From Pseudoduganella lurida (GTDB taxonomy: Bacteria; Pseudomonadota; Gammaproteobacteria; Burkholderiales; Burkholderiaceae_D), in assembly GCF_007830455.1 (NCBI RefSeq), contig NZ_VLLB01000002.1:186001-250000 (forward strand): a DNA stretch of 64,000 bases. Direction: 5' to 3'. A program made the translations under genes and the position numbers. The notes under the pieces are model-generated. The model saw only the letters and a list, made by a program, of their open reading frames with translations. It was not told the DNA's origin and ran no database searches. This document shows positions 36,384 to 45,859 of the stretch, piece after piece (position 1 is the first letter of the stretch; every line of letters begins with the position of its first letter).

Positions 36384-37709
36384 ATGCACCGGAACGACTC
36401 CCTCGACGCCACCACCGCCGCACCCGCTGGCGACCTGCAAGGCGGTCCCCGTGCGCTCTCGCGCCAGGACTACAAGACGCTGTCGCTCGCGGCCCTGGGC
36501 GGCGCGCTGGAGTTCTACGACTTCATCATCTTCGTGTTCATCGCCACGACGATCGGCGCGCTGTTCTTCCCGCCCGACATGCCGGACTGGCTGCGGCTGT
36601 TCCAGACCTTCGGCATCTTCGCGGCCGGCTACGTGGTGCGCCCGCTGGGCGGCATGGTGATGGCGCACTTCGGCGACCTGCTGGGCCGCAAGAAGATGTT
36701 CAACCTGTCGATCCTGCTGATGGCCGTGCCGACCCTGCTGATCGGCCTGCTGCCGACCTATGCGAGCGCCGGGCTGGCCGCGCCGCTGCTGCTGTTGCTG
36801 CTGCGCGTGCTGCAGGGCGCCGCGGTGGGTGGCGAAGTGCCGGGGGCCTGGGTGTTCGTCGCCGAGCACGTGCCGGCGCGGCATATCGGCTATGCCTGCG
36901 GCACGCTCACTGCCGGCCTCACGCTGGGCATCCTCCTCGGGTCGCTGATGGCCACAGCGATCAACAGCGTATTCACGCCGGAGCAGGTAGCCGGCTTCGG
37001 CTGGCGCATCCCCTTCCTGCTGGGCGGGATGTTCGGGCTGGGGGCGATGTACCTGCGGCGCTGGCTCCACGAGACGCCTGTCTTCACCGAGCTGCAGCAG
37101 CGCAAGGCGCTGGCCGCGGAACTGCCCCTGAAAGCCGTGCTGCGCGAGCACCGCCGCGCCGTGGCGCTGTCGATGCTGCTGACGTGGATGCTGTCCGCCG
37201 CGATCGTGGTGGTGATCCTGATGACGCCGGCACTGCTGCAGAAGATCTACGGCTACGATGCGCGCAGTGCGCTGGCCGCCAACACGCTGGCCACGCTGTG
37301 CCTGGCCGTCGGCTGCGTCACGGCCGGCGTGCTGGCCGACCGGCTGGGGGCGCGCCGCGTGCTGTTCGGCGGCGCGCTGCTGCTGGCCCTCTGCACGTAT
37401 GCGTTCTACACCACGCTGCAGACGCAGCGCGAACTGCTGCTGCCGCTCTATGCCGTGCTGGGGTTCAGCGTGGGGGTCGTGGGCGTGGTGCCGAGCGTGA
37501 TGGTGCGGGCGTTTCCGGCACCCGTGCGCTTTTCCGGGCTGTCGTTCTCGTACAACCTGGCATATGCGATCTTCGGCGGTCTTACGCCGATCATGGTGAC
37601 GCTGATGCTGAAGCACCAGCCCCTGGCGCCGGCCTGGTACGTGATCGCCCTGTGCGGGCTGGGGATGGTGACGGCGCTGTGCATGCGCGGACGCCGCGCC
37701 GCGGCATGA
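36384..37709 (+). CDS. Major facilitator superfamily transporter, metabolite:H+ symporter (MHS) family
   Basis: 441 residues from the ATG at 36384. Twelve membrane helices. MHS features: GALEFYDFIIFVFIATTIGALFF is helix 1 (residues about 37-59), followed by RPLGGMVMAHFGDLLGRKKMF, the family loop 2-3 signature, and LRVLQGAAVGGEVPGA in helix 4-5. These proteins import carboxylates, betaines or sugar acids with protons. It may carry the product or substrate of the divergent amidohydrolase; not provable from sequence. Confidence 0.9.
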   Translation: MHRNDSLDATTAAPAGDLQGGPRALSRQDYKTLSLAALGGALEFYDFIIFVFIATTIGALFFPPDMPDWLRLFQTFGIFAAGYVVRPLGGMVMAHFGDLLGRKKMFNLSILLMAVPTLLIGLLPTYASAGLAAPLLLLLLRVLQGAAVGGEVPGAWVFVAEHVPARHIGYACGTLTAGLTLGILLGSLMATAINSVFTPEQVAGFGWRIPFLLGGMFGLGAMYLRRWLHETPVFTELQQRKALAAELPLKAVLREHRRAVALSMLLTWMLSAAIVVVILMTPALLQKIYGYDARSALAANTLATLCLAVGCVTAGVLADRLGARRVLFGGALLLALCTYAFYTTLQTQRELLLPLYAVLGFSVGVVGVVPSVMVRAFPAPVRFSGLSFSYNLAYAIFGGLTPIMVTLMLKHQPLAPAWYVIALCGLGMVTALCMRGRRAAA

Positions 37710-37710
37710 G

Positions 37711-37754
37711 TGTCGGCTCAGTGTCGGCTGCGTGTCGGCTCAGTGCCGGCTGAG
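37711..37754. repeat. Four tandem 11-bp units after the MHS transporter gene
   Basis: Units TGTCGGCTCAG (37711-37721), TGTCGGCTGCG, TGTCGGCTCAG and TGCCGGCTGAG run back to back, starting directly after the stop codon. A further similar GTGTCAGCCGG is at 37766. The gap to the next gene is only 81 bases. Function unknown; slippage-prone. Confidence 0.7.
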
Positions 37755-37790
37755 TAAGCATCCCGGTGTCAGCCGGATGCCCGCTGAATA

Positions 37791-38204
37791 TCAGCTGCCA
37801 GGCGTGAACAGCTTCAGCGCGCGGGGAAATGGCCGGGCCGGCGTTTCGCCACGCGCGACGGCGTGCAGGCCTTCCACGCACAGCACGAGATCATCGAGCA
37901 CATAGGGCTTCGGCAGGAAGCCCAGCGCCGCCGGTGCCTCGCCCGCCAGTACCTCCACCTTCGCGCTCAGGAACATGGAGGGGATGCCGTAGGTTTCCTT
38001 CAGCACTGCCGCCAGCGCGATGCCTTCGTTGTGCCCTTCCAGGTTGATGTCGACGATGGCGAAATCCACCGCCTCGCCCGCCAGGCACGCGATCGCCTGC
38101 GCGACCGTGGCGGCCGGCCCGGCCACCGCGTGGCCCGCATCGGTGAGCGCCTCTTCGGCCATCATCGCCAGCATGGGATCGTCTTCGACGACAAGAATTT
38201 TCAT
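37791..38204 (-). CDS. Single-domain response regulator (receiver only)
   Basis: 137 residues: acidic pair D8/D9 (LVVEDDPML), phospho-acceptor D52 (AIVDINLEG), switch lysine K99 (GFLPKPYVLDDL). No output domain; a 20-residue Pro/Arg-rich tail follows. The sequence type (hydrophobic DINL, LPKPY) resembles alpha/beta-proteobacterial receivers that work with HWE-type kinases. No kinase gene is adjacent, so it is an orphan here. Confidence 0.88.
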   Translation of the reverse strand: MKILVVEDDPMLAMMAEEALTDAGHAVAGPAATVAQAIACLAGEAVDFAIVDINLEGHNEGIALAAVLKETYGIPSMFLSAKVEVLAGEAPAALGFLPKPYVLDDLVLCVEGLHAVARGETPARPFPRALKLFTPGS

Positions 38205-38315
38205 GGTTCCAGGGAGTCTCCGGGCGCGCCCGGCGTCATCGCCGCGCGTCGGCCGGGGCTATTCTAGCCTGCACCGCGCAGCCACGCCGTCACGCCTGGA
38301 CGGCGGGTGCCGTAC

Positions 38316-39275
38316 TCACCTGGCGGTGGTGAAGAAGCGCAGCATTTCGCGGCTGGCATTCGGCCCGTTCCAGTCGGTGTACGTGCCGCGCACGCTGCCG
38401 CCGGACCAGGCGTGCCCGGCGCCGTGCACGGTCCACTGCTCGGCCAGCACTTCGCCGGCCTCGTCGCGGTGGATGCTGCAGGTGAAGGCATGCTTCGACG
38501 TGCCGCCGCCGGCCGAATGCACCGTCTCGGCCGCCTTGCCGGCCCCGCAGGTGCCGCAGGCGCCGATCGACTGGCGCACCACGCCGCTGCTGTGGCTGAG
38601 GTGGACCGTCTCGTCCTGGTCGCCGTGGAAGACGATGATGGGCACGGCGCTGGCCGGCACGGTGGCCGACAGCGCGCGGCCCTGGAGCCCGTCGCGCATC
38701 GCCGCCAGCGCATCGTGGCCGCTGGTCGCCGAGCCATGGGCGAGGCCGGAATGGCAGCCCACGGCCGTGTACAGGTCCGGATAGGTGCGGCCCAGGATGA
38801 CGGCCATGGCCCCGCCGGCCGAGAGGCCGGCCACGCTGACGTAGCGTTCATCCGCGGCGTATACGTCCACGATCGAGCGCGTCAGCCCCGCGATCAGGGC
38901 CGGTTCGCCCTGGCCGCGGTCGTGGTGGGCGGCGTCGAACCAGTTCCAGCAGCCGTGCCAGTTGGCGCTGCGCGACTGTTCCGGATACAGCACCAGGCAG
39001 CCCGATTCCTCGGCCAGCTCGTTCATGCCGGTGCCCAGCGCAAAATCGTCGGCATCCTGGCCGCAGCCGTGCAGCATGACGATCAGCGGCATCGGCGTGC
39101 CGTCCCAGCTGCCGGGCACGAAGAGCTTGTAGCGCAGCGTGCCTGCGGCGCTGCGATACTCGCCGGCCGAGAACCGGCCGGGCGGATGCTTCGGTGCGGA
39201 TTTGGTGGTGCGGGGCAGCAGGGTCATGCCGCCGAACGCCATGGCGGCCCATGCGTCCATCATGGTATTGATCAT
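38316..39275 (-). CDS. PHB-depolymerase-family esterase (LpqC/feruloyl-esterase-like)
   Basis: 319 residues. Alpha/beta hydrolase with the extracellular PHB depolymerase signature: oxyanion VMLHGCGQDADDFA, nucleophile S152 (AGLSAGGAM), acid D221 (HGDQDETV) and H288 (HGAGHAWSGG). Several cysteines (CGTCGAG, HAFTCSIH) fit a secreted enzyme, but the N-terminus (MINTMMDAWAAMAFGGM) is not a clear signal peptide. Members act on polyhydroxyalkanoates or on feruloyl/acetyl esters of xylan (CE1-like). The xylan genes start 240 bases away, which makes the second possible. Confidence 0.82.
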   Translation of the reverse strand: MINTMMDAWAAMAFGGMTLLPRTTKSAPKHPPGRFSAGEYRSAAGTLRYKLFVPGSWDGTPMPLIVMLHGCGQDADDFALGTGMNELAEESGCLVLYPEQSRSANWHGCWNWFDAAHHDRGQGEPALIAGLTRSIVDVYAADERYVSVAGLSAGGAMAVILGRTYPDLYTAVGCHSGLAHGSATSGHDALAAMRDGLQGRALSATVPASAVPIIVFHGDQDETVHLSHSSGVVRQSIGACGTCGAGKAAETVHSAGGGTSKHAFTCSIHRDEAGEVLAEQWTVHGAGHAWSGGSVRGTYTDWNGPNASREMLRFFTTAR

Positions 39276-39517
39276 TTCAGGCTCCTTACGAGTGCGCTGG
39301 AGTCTCCGGGTTTTTGTCGATTATCCCCGCATGCTGCATCGCACCATGCCAGTGGATGCCATGCGTGCCTGTAGGAGAGAATGCCGAGCGCACATGCGGC
39401 GGGAAACTCTCGTTGCGGTGCAGCATGTTACCACAAGGAATTGATGTTGGTCCGGCGGCAATCCCCGCCCTTGCGCGTCCCAGGGCGGAGGCATTGCGCC
39501 TCCCGCCCAATTCGGGA

Positions 39518-42445
39518 TCAGCGTCGCACGCCTGCGTACGGGCTCTCCGGCGGGCCCAGGTAGCTGGGCTGCAGGCCGCCATTGTCGACCACCAGTTTCT
39601 GCAGCACGAGACCGGGATCGAGGGCCCAGAATTTCAGTACGTGCGGGCCCTTGCCCCCCAACGTGTGGGTGGTAGCAAACTTCGCGACGCCGTCGGACAC
39701 GATCGTTTCCCAATGCTGCGCGGACGCGTCGCGATGCACGTTCACGACCTGCGGCGCCTCGTCGTCGAACGAGATGGCGTAGCGGAAGCCTTCGCCGGGC
39801 TGGAACTTCAGCGTCGGCGCGAGGATCGCCTGCACCGTCACCGTGCCCGGCTTGACCAGATTCACCTGGTACTCGAGCCGCATGCCGTCCCGCACCTCGA
39901 GGGCGGCGGCCGCGGCCGGCAGCGTGGTCATGCCGGACAGCGTGGCACCGTAGTCCGGGATCTCCAGCCAGCGGCGGCCGGCCGGCGCCACGGCGCGCGT
40001 GTAATGCGCGGCCTCGATGGCCACCACGCCGCCCGTTTCCACGTGGCCGACCAGGGGCCCGCCGGGACTGCGCCGGTTCGACACGGGCACGGCCACGTTC
40101 ACTTTCGCGCCGCGCGGCCCTGCAATCGTGAGCTGTGCGCTGCTCGTACCGGCCGGCGCACGCGCCCAGTCGATGTCGACAGGGATGCGCAGATCCTTCT
40201 CGACCCTGCCGCCGCGCTGGGCGAGTTTCACCCATGGCTGGTCCGCCGTGACGGTGACATCGAACGGTTCCGCACTGCGGTTGAAGACTTCGACATAGCG
40301 GGCCTTTTTCTCGTACCCGTCCAGCGCCGGCAAGGTCAGCGGCTTCATGCCGAACTTCGGCCAGGCGATCTCGGAGCCTTCCACCGCCACGCCCATCTGG
40401 CTGGCCGGTTGCACGCCACCGGCCGCGGACGGTGCGGGAATGTGGATCTGGCTCACCGCCGGCACCACGTCGCGGAACGGCTGGTCCCAGCCCGTGTACC
40501 CGAACTTCGTCTGCGACATCATGTGGTTCCATTTGCCGCCGGCGACGTCCTGGTGGTACTGGCGCGCCAGCGCCAGGTTCAGGTCGAACTGTTCGCGCAC
40601 GCGCTGCGCCATGTCGTTCGTCGTCACCCGGCCCTGCGCGGCGTACAGGCGGTTCCGGTAGGCGGCGTAGTACATGTCGTTTGCCGCGGCGGCGGCGCGC
40701 ACCGGGTACAGCACCAGCTGGAAGTACGCGTCCTTGGCCTCGGCCGGCAGCTGGTCGGCGATGCCCTGCGCCCGGACTGCCAGTGCGTTGTAGTCCGCGA
40801 CCACCCGTTCCGCCTCGTTGTAGTGGTGGCTGTAGGTGCCGGGTTCCAGCTGCTCGGGACGCCGCCGCGCGTTGTAGCGGGTGTAGAGGTTGACGATGTC
40901 GGCGATGTCCGCTGCGTGCGTGGCGCCGAATTCGCGTGCCGCCCAGCCGCGCAGGTACGCGGGCAGCCGCTCGGCCGGCCACGCGTCCGGATTCCACGCA
41001 TAGGTCAAAAAGAATTCGGTGGGCACCTCCATCGGCTTCAGGTCGCCCACGTTGACGATCCACAGCCGGTTGGCGCCGTACCCGTGCGCCAGGTGCATCT
41101 GCTCCCACACCTTCGCGATCTGCGTCACGTTCAGCCACTTGTACGAGCGGGGGCCGCCCACGTAGTCGAAGTGGTAGTAGATGCCGGCGCCACCAACGCG
41201 CTTGCGCTCCTGCGGCGTGGGCAGCCGGCGGATGTTGCCCCAGTTGTCGTCGCACCACAGCAGCAGCACGTCGTCCGGCACTTTCATGCCCTGCTCGTAG
41301 TAGTCCTGCACCTCCTTGTACAGGGCCCACAGTTGCGGCACCTGGTCCGGCGCCACGCCCAGCTCCTGCCGGATCAGCGCGCGCTGCCGCGCCACGATCT
41401 TCTCCAGCAGCGCCACATTGGTGTCGTCCGACATCGGTTCGTCGCCGTCGCCGCGCATCGCCAGCGTGATCACCTTGTCGTAGCTGCGGGTGTTGCGCAG
41501 GCCGCCCGCCCAGAAGCGCTCCAGCGTTGCCGCATTCTTCTGGTAGTCCCACGCACCCTTGCCGTGCCGCTGCCATTCCTGCTGCGCGCGCATCATCGGC
41601 TCGTGGTGCGAGGTGCCCATGATGATGCCCATCTCGCTGGCCAGCTTGCCGTTCTGCGGATCGTCGTCGTAGAACGCATTGTTCCACATGGCCGGCCACA
41701 GGTAGTTGGCCTTCATGCGCAGCATCAGCTCGAACACGTGCTCGTAGAATTCGTGGTTCAGGCCACCGAAGCGCTCCTTCGCCCAGTTCGACAGCGCCGG
41801 CGCTTCGTCGTTGAGGAAGATGCCGCGGTACTGCACCACGGGCGCATCGGTGACGCGCGTGCCGGCCGGGACGACGATGGCATTGCGCTTCACCGTTGGC
41901 ACGTCCGCCCACCAGTACCAGGGCGACACGCCGACCTGCTCGGAGAGCTCGTAGATGCCGAACGTGGTGCCGCGCCGGTCGCTGCCGGCGATCACGAGCG
42001 CGCGCTGCACGCCGGGCAGCGGATCCTCGACCACCTGGATCAGATAGCCTTCCCATTTGCCGCGGAGACTGGCCACATCGATCTTGCCGGCTGCGGCGAG
42101 CCGGTCGATGGCGCCGCCCTGCCCCAGCGTGCCGATCAGGACCACGTCGCCCCCCTGCACTGCGGCGTCCCGTTTCAGTTGCACGCCGCTGGCGCCGACA
42201 CGCTCCAGATCCTTCTGCAGGTCGCGCGCGGCACGGGCCACGCCGGCCGATTCGCCGGCATCCACCTGCAGGGTCGCGCTGTAGCCGGCGCGGAACAGCG
42301 TCAGGCCATCGGCACCCGGCTGGTCGGCAACGACGATCGGCGCCCTGCCGATGGCAAGGGCGCCCGACATGGCGCCGGCCGAGAGCAGCAGCCCCAGTGC
42401 GAGGCTGCGCCACCGGCGCTGGGGGCGGCGGGTCGAATTGTGCAT
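39518..42445 (-). CDS. GH115 xylan alpha-1,2-glucuronidase
   Basis: 975 residues. A signal peptide (RSLALGLLLSAGAMSGALA) precedes an N-terminal GH20-type accessory domain (to about 190) and the GH115 catalytic core: QYRGIFLNDEAPALSNWA, RMKANYLWPAMWNNAFYDDDP, MGTSHHEPMMRAQ and WCDDNWGNIRRLP are characteristic. The C-terminal domains reach to residue 975 (RRSPGGPLVGHVETGG region). GH115 enzymes remove (4-O-methyl)glucuronic acid from internal and terminal xylose of long xylan chains. Second in an operon with the GH2 gene, 29 bases after it. Probably periplasmic or surface located. Confidence 0.92.
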   Translation of the reverse strand: MHNSTRRPQRRWRSLALGLLLSAGAMSGALAIGRAPIVVADQPGADGLTLFRAGYSATLQVDAGESAGVARAARDLQKDLERVGASGVQLKRDAAVQGGDVVLIGTLGQGGAIDRLAAAGKIDVASLRGKWEGYLIQVVEDPLPGVQRALVIAGSDRRGTTFGIYELSEQVGVSPWYWWADVPTVKRNAIVVPAGTRVTDAPVVQYRGIFLNDEAPALSNWAKERFGGLNHEFYEHVFELMLRMKANYLWPAMWNNAFYDDDPQNGKLASEMGIIMGTSHHEPMMRAQQEWQRHGKGAWDYQKNAATLERFWAGGLRNTRSYDKVITLAMRGDGDEPMSDDTNVALLEKIVARQRALIRQELGVAPDQVPQLWALYKEVQDYYEQGMKVPDDVLLLWCDDNWGNIRRLPTPQERKRVGGAGIYYHFDYVGGPRSYKWLNVTQIAKVWEQMHLAHGYGANRLWIVNVGDLKPMEVPTEFFLTYAWNPDAWPAERLPAYLRGWAAREFGATHAADIADIVNLYTRYNARRRPEQLEPGTYSHHYNEAERVVADYNALAVRAQGIADQLPAEAKDAYFQLVLYPVRAAAAANDMYYAAYRNRLYAAQGRVTTNDMAQRVREQFDLNLALARQYHQDVAGGKWNHMMSQTKFGYTGWDQPFRDVVPAVSQIHIPAPSAAGGVQPASQMGVAVEGSEIAWPKFGMKPLTLPALDGYEKKARYVEVFNRSAEPFDVTVTADQPWVKLAQRGGRVEKDLRIPVDIDWARAPAGTSSAQLTIAGPRGAKVNVAVPVSNRRSPGGPLVGHVETGGVVAIEAAHYTRAVAPAGRRWLEIPDYGATLSGMTTLPAAAAALEVRDGMRLEYQVNLVKPGTVTVQAILAPTLKFQPGEGFRYAISFDDEAPQVVNVHRDASAQHWETIVSDGVAKFATTHTLGGKGPHVLKFWALDPGLVLQKLVVDNGGLQPSYLGPPESPYAGVRR

Positions 42446-42474
42446 GGTGTCTCCATCTTTTTATTGGGTAGGAA

Positions 42475-45285
42475 TTATTTGCGAACGGGTGCCGCCTGCA
42501 GCGTCGCGGTCCCTGACTTAAGGCCATCCGCGCTGGCCCGTACCGTGACGGTGCCGGCCTGTCCCGGCTTGAACCGCACGATGGCCAGCGCCAGGCCGTT
42601 GAAGGCGCGGCGCTCGGGCGCCTTGAACGCTTCCAGGTCCGTCGGATCGCCATTGTCCGTGGCGACGATCTCGCCCGGCCCGGTGACCTCGAAGCGTACC
42701 CGCTGGTTCGCCCGCGGCGCCAGGTTGCCTTGATCGTCCACCACGCGCACCGTGACGAAGGACAGGTCGCTGCCGTCGTTGCGGATGGCGGTGCGGTCGG
42801 CGCTCAGGTCCAGCCGCGCCGCCGCGCCGGCCGTCACCACGCGGTCGCGCGCCCATTCCTTGCCGTCCCTGTAGGTGACGACGCTCACTTCGCCGGGTGC
42901 GTACACCACGTCGTCCCAGCGCAGGCGGTACTCGGACGGCCCCTTCTTGCGGCGGCCCTGCGACTGGCCGTTGACGAACAGCTCGCCCTCGTCGGCGGAC
43001 GTGAACACGTGCACGGGCGTGACCTCGCCCTGGCGCTCCGGCCACGTCCAGTGCGGCAGGATGTGCGCCATCGGCAGGCCGGCCCGCCAGCGCGACTGGT
43101 ACAGGTAGTAGCGGTCCTTCGGAAAGCCGGCCAGGTCGACGATGCCGGTGTACGCGCTGCGCGAGGTGTAGTACGGCGTGGGCTCGCCCAGGTAGTCGAA
43201 GCCGGTCCAGACGAATTCGCCGGCCACGAACGGGTGCTGGTCCAGCGAACCGAACACCTTGTCGGCAGACGAGCCGAAATCGACCGCGTACAGTTCATAG
43301 GCGCTGACCTGGTGGTTGACCGAATCGCCGCCACGGCCATCGCGCGTGATGGAGCTGTTCGCCCGCGTCACGGGGAAGAGATACACGCCGCGGCTGCTGA
43401 AGGCGGAGGCCGATTCGCTGGACAGGACGGGCTTGTCCGGGAATCTGTCGTGGAAGCGGGGGAACTGCGGCGGCGTGCGGATGCGGTCCGTGCCTTCGAA
43501 TTCCGGGTCCTGGCGGATGCCTTCGCCCTGGTAGTTCAGGCTGATGAAGTCCAGCGTGGCCGGCAGCGCCATCTCCGGCTTGGCGAAGTTCATGCCGCTG
43601 CTGGCCAGGCGGGTCGGATCCTCCGCATGGGCGATGGCGACCAGTTTCGCGCCGATCGCGGCGCCGTCCTTGCCCGTGTACTGCTCGCCCACCTCGTTGC
43701 CCACGCTCCAGGCCATCACGGATGGATGGTTGCGGTCGCGGCGGATCAGCGAGCGCAGGTCCTGCTCGTGCCAGTCGGGGAACACCAGGCTGAAGTCGAG
43801 CGGCGTCTTGCGGCGTTCCCAGGCATCGAACACTTCGTCGAACACGAGGAAGCCCATCCGGTCGGCCAGTTCCATCAGTTCCGGCGCATGCGGGTAGTGG
43901 CTCATGCGCAGCGCGTTGACGCCCATACCCGCCAGGATCTCCAGCTGCCGCTCGGCCGCCCGGTAGTTCCAGGCGGTGCCCAGCGCGCCCAGGTCCTGGT
44001 GCGCATTGATGCCGCGGATTGGCAGGCGCTCGCCATTGACGGACAGGCCTTCGTTCGCATCCAGGCGCAAAGAGCGCACGCCGAAGCGCGTTTCGTAACG
44101 GTCCACCGCGCGGCCGTCGCGGTACACCGTGGTGACGGCCAGATAGCGGTGCGGCTGCTGCGTGGGCGGCGGTCCCCACAGCCGCGGCTTGTCGATGGTG
44201 ACGGCGGCCTGCGTGACGCTGCTGCCGCCGGCCGGCACGGCCAGCCTGGCGCGCGCGGTGCGTGCGACGATGCCGCCGGTCCTGGCACCGGCGTCGTCCA
44301 GCGCGTAGATGTCCGTGCCCACATCGACCGCTGCGGCATCGCTGCCGGCATTGTCGACGGTGACCGCCAGGCGCACCTGCGCCGCTGCCTTCGAGACCTG
44401 CGGCGTGGTGATCACCGTGCCCCACTGGCCCACGTGCACGGGCTGCGTCTTCGTCAGCCATACATTGCGATAGATGCCGGAACCGGGATACCAGCGCGCC
44501 GATTCGCCCGGGTTGTCGAGCCGGATCACGAGCTGGTTGCGGCCGCCCGGGTTGGCATAGGGCGTCAGGTCCACCCGCCAGGACGTGTAGCCGTAGGGCC
44601 AGCCGCCCACCAGCTTCCCGTTCAGCCATACGGTGGCGTACGACATGGCGCCATCCACGTCGAGGAACAGGGACTTGCCCTTGTCCGCCGCGGGAATGGC
44701 CAGCGCCTTGCGGTACCAGACGGGGCCCCAGCTTTTCAGGCGGCCCATGCCGCCGTAGGGGCCCTCGGGCAGGAACGGCCCTTCGATCGCCCAGTCGTGC
44801 GGCAGGTCGACCTGCCGCCAGGCGCGGTCGTCGAACGCCGGCTGCACATACGAGACATCGCTCCCCGGATGCCCCGCCGGACGCACATGCCGTTTCGACG
44901 GATCGGCGATGAAGGCATTCCCGGTCGGCAGGATCCACGGCTTGAGCACGGAGTGGCCGGCCGCGGCCAGCCGCTCCGGTGCCACCGGTTCCGCGTCGGC
45001 CGCCTTGCCATCTTCGGAGTACTTGACGACGGGGCGCAGGTCATACGCGAGGCGCTCGCCGGCATCTGCCGGGTCGCCGCTCGTGAAGCGCCAGCCATCG
45101 TTGATCAGCAGGCGTTCGCGCGGCGCCAGCTGCGCCCGCTCGTGGTCCGGCATGCGGACCTGCGCGGCGACGGTGGCCGGCAGCAGTGCGGCCAGCGTGG
45201 CCAGTAGCATCGCGGTGCGGCATGCAGGGCGCGGCACGTTGGCAGGCGGGCACGTGCCCGAGGGGGAAACGGAAAACAGGTTCAC
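42475..45285 (-). CDS. GH2 beta-galactosidase/beta-glucuronidase-type glycosidase
   Basis: 936 residues from the GTG at 45283-45285, preferred over the ATG at 45327 because GGGAG lies five bases before it. A signal peptide ends near ATVAAQ. GH2 jelly-roll sugar-binding, Ig-like and TIM-barrel domains follow: acid/base E531 (SVGNEVGEQ) and nucleophile E624 (VLSSESAS), then DUF4982-like and Big/Ig-like C-terminal domains. The exact sugar (galactose most likely) is inferred. It starts the minus-strand GH2-GH115 operon, divergent from the GPH-GH43 operon, and probably removes side sugars from complex xylan. Confidence 0.88.
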   Translation of the reverse strand: MNLFSVSPSGTCPPANVPRPACRTAMLLATLAALLPATVAAQVRMPDHERAQLAPRERLLINDGWRFTSGDPADAGERLAYDLRPVVKYSEDGKAADAEPVAPERLAAAGHSVLKPWILPTGNAFIADPSKRHVRPAGHPGSDVSYVQPAFDDRAWRQVDLPHDWAIEGPFLPEGPYGGMGRLKSWGPVWYRKALAIPAADKGKSLFLDVDGAMSYATVWLNGKLVGGWPYGYTSWRVDLTPYANPGGRNQLVIRLDNPGESARWYPGSGIYRNVWLTKTQPVHVGQWGTVITTPQVSKAAAQVRLAVTVDNAGSDAAAVDVGTDIYALDDAGARTGGIVARTARARLAVPAGGSSVTQAAVTIDKPRLWGPPPTQQPHRYLAVTTVYRDGRAVDRYETRFGVRSLRLDANEGLSVNGERLPIRGINAHQDLGALGTAWNYRAAERQLEILAGMGVNALRMSHYPHAPELMELADRMGFLVFDEVFDAWERRKTPLDFSLVFPDWHEQDLRSLIRRDRNHPSVMAWSVGNEVGEQYTGKDGAAIGAKLVAIAHAEDPTRLASSGMNFAKPEMALPATLDFISLNYQGEGIRQDPEFEGTDRIRTPPQFPRFHDRFPDKPVLSSESASAFSSRGVYLFPVTRANSSITRDGRGGDSVNHQVSAYELYAVDFGSSADKVFGSLDQHPFVAGEFVWTGFDYLGEPTPYYTSRSAYTGIVDLAGFPKDRYYLYQSRWRAGLPMAHILPHWTWPERQGEVTPVHVFTSADEGELFVNGQSQGRRKKGPSEYRLRWDDVVYAPGEVSVVTYRDGKEWARDRVVTAGAAARLDLSADRTAIRNDGSDLSFVTVRVVDDQGNLAPRANQRVRFEVTGPGEIVATDNGDPTDLEAFKAPERRAFNGLALAIVRFKPGQAGTVTVRASADGLKSGTATLQAAPVRK

Positions 45286-45325
45286 TGATACTCCCGGAAG
45301 GCGACGCAGGGTCGAAGGACAATGC

Positions 45326-45491
45326 AATGGCAGCCATGTATTGCCGCAAATTCATGGCAGCCGAATCATGGCAGCCGAATCATGGCAACCGATTCCCGGC
45401 AGCCGGATCATGGCCATCGATCGCAACAGCCGATTCTTGGCCAGCGATGCATGGCCAGCAAGTCACGGCCAGCAATTCACGGCCAGCAGGA
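45326..45491. repeat. Degenerate 14-bp tandem repeat in the leader of the GH2-GH115 operon
   Basis: About ten to twelve degenerate copies of TCATGGCAGCCGAA, best preserved at about 45351-45395 (two near-perfect units) and decaying to TCACGGCCAGCAAT on the right. The period is not a multiple of three. It lies 41 bases from the GH2 start codon and would be transcribed as its leader, where each unit contributes an ATG on the minus strand. Confidence 0.75.
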
Positions 45492-45506
45492 TGTTAAGCG
45501 CAATCA
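45492..45506 (-). promoter_or_regulatory. Xyl-box-like operator for the GH2-GH115 operon
   Basis: TGTTAAGCGCAATCA is an imperfect palindrome sharing the TGnT-GCG-AnCA pattern with the other sites of the island. It is 207 bases upstream of the GH2 start, separated by the repeat array. A second dyad, TGTTTGCGCAAACG (45609-45622), has a 12-bp perfect core and may be an auxiliary site. Confidence 0.45.
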
Positions 45507-45711
45507 TTCTAAGAGGATCGCTCAACATTTGCTAGTCATTGCTGCGTTTGCCCGCGCCTTCGTGCAGCGCCCCTGGCCGTGCGGAAGCGGAGACCGGAAA
45601 ATCCGCGCTGTTTGCGCAAACGCTAATTGACTACCGCTCGCACCGGGAGTACGCTGCACTTGGCATGACCAGGGCGCGCGCCCGGGGCGTGCTGTGTTGT
45701 CTATCTCCTTT

Positions 45712-45735
45712 CCCGGAACGTTCCGACGTTCCGGG
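45712..45735 (+). other. Strong hairpin upstream of the GPH-GH43 operon
   Basis: Perfect nine-base arms CCCGGAACG and CGTTCCGGG around TTCCGA, followed by TCTTTCTT. It could be a weak terminator on the plus strand or part of an operator. It lies 110 bases before the xyl-box-like site. Confidence 0.4.
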
Positions 45736-45844
45736 TCTTTCTTCCGGGCGCAGCACCGCCCTGCCTGCTGTCTCTTCCCTGCCTGTGCTGTGCAATTCGC
45801 ACCACAACCCTCCCAAGCGTTACGAAATGGGCTACTATTGTCAA

Positions 45845-45859
45845 TGGTAGCGCTAACCA
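45845..45859 (+). promoter_or_regulatory. Xyl-box-like operator of the GPH transporter-GH43 operon
   Basis: TGGTAGCGCTAACCA matches the xyl-box TGGTAGCGCTAACA known from Xanthomonas xylan loci except for one inserted C. A TACTAT -10-like element ends seven bases before it (45833-45838), so the site would cover the transcription start, as expected for LacI-type repression. Confidence 0.65.

Noticed and set aside
45539..45850. 103-codon open frame in the GH2-GPH divergent region
   Set aside because: No ribosome site, no recognisable content, and it covers a hairpin and the xyl-box-like operator; it is better read as control DNA.
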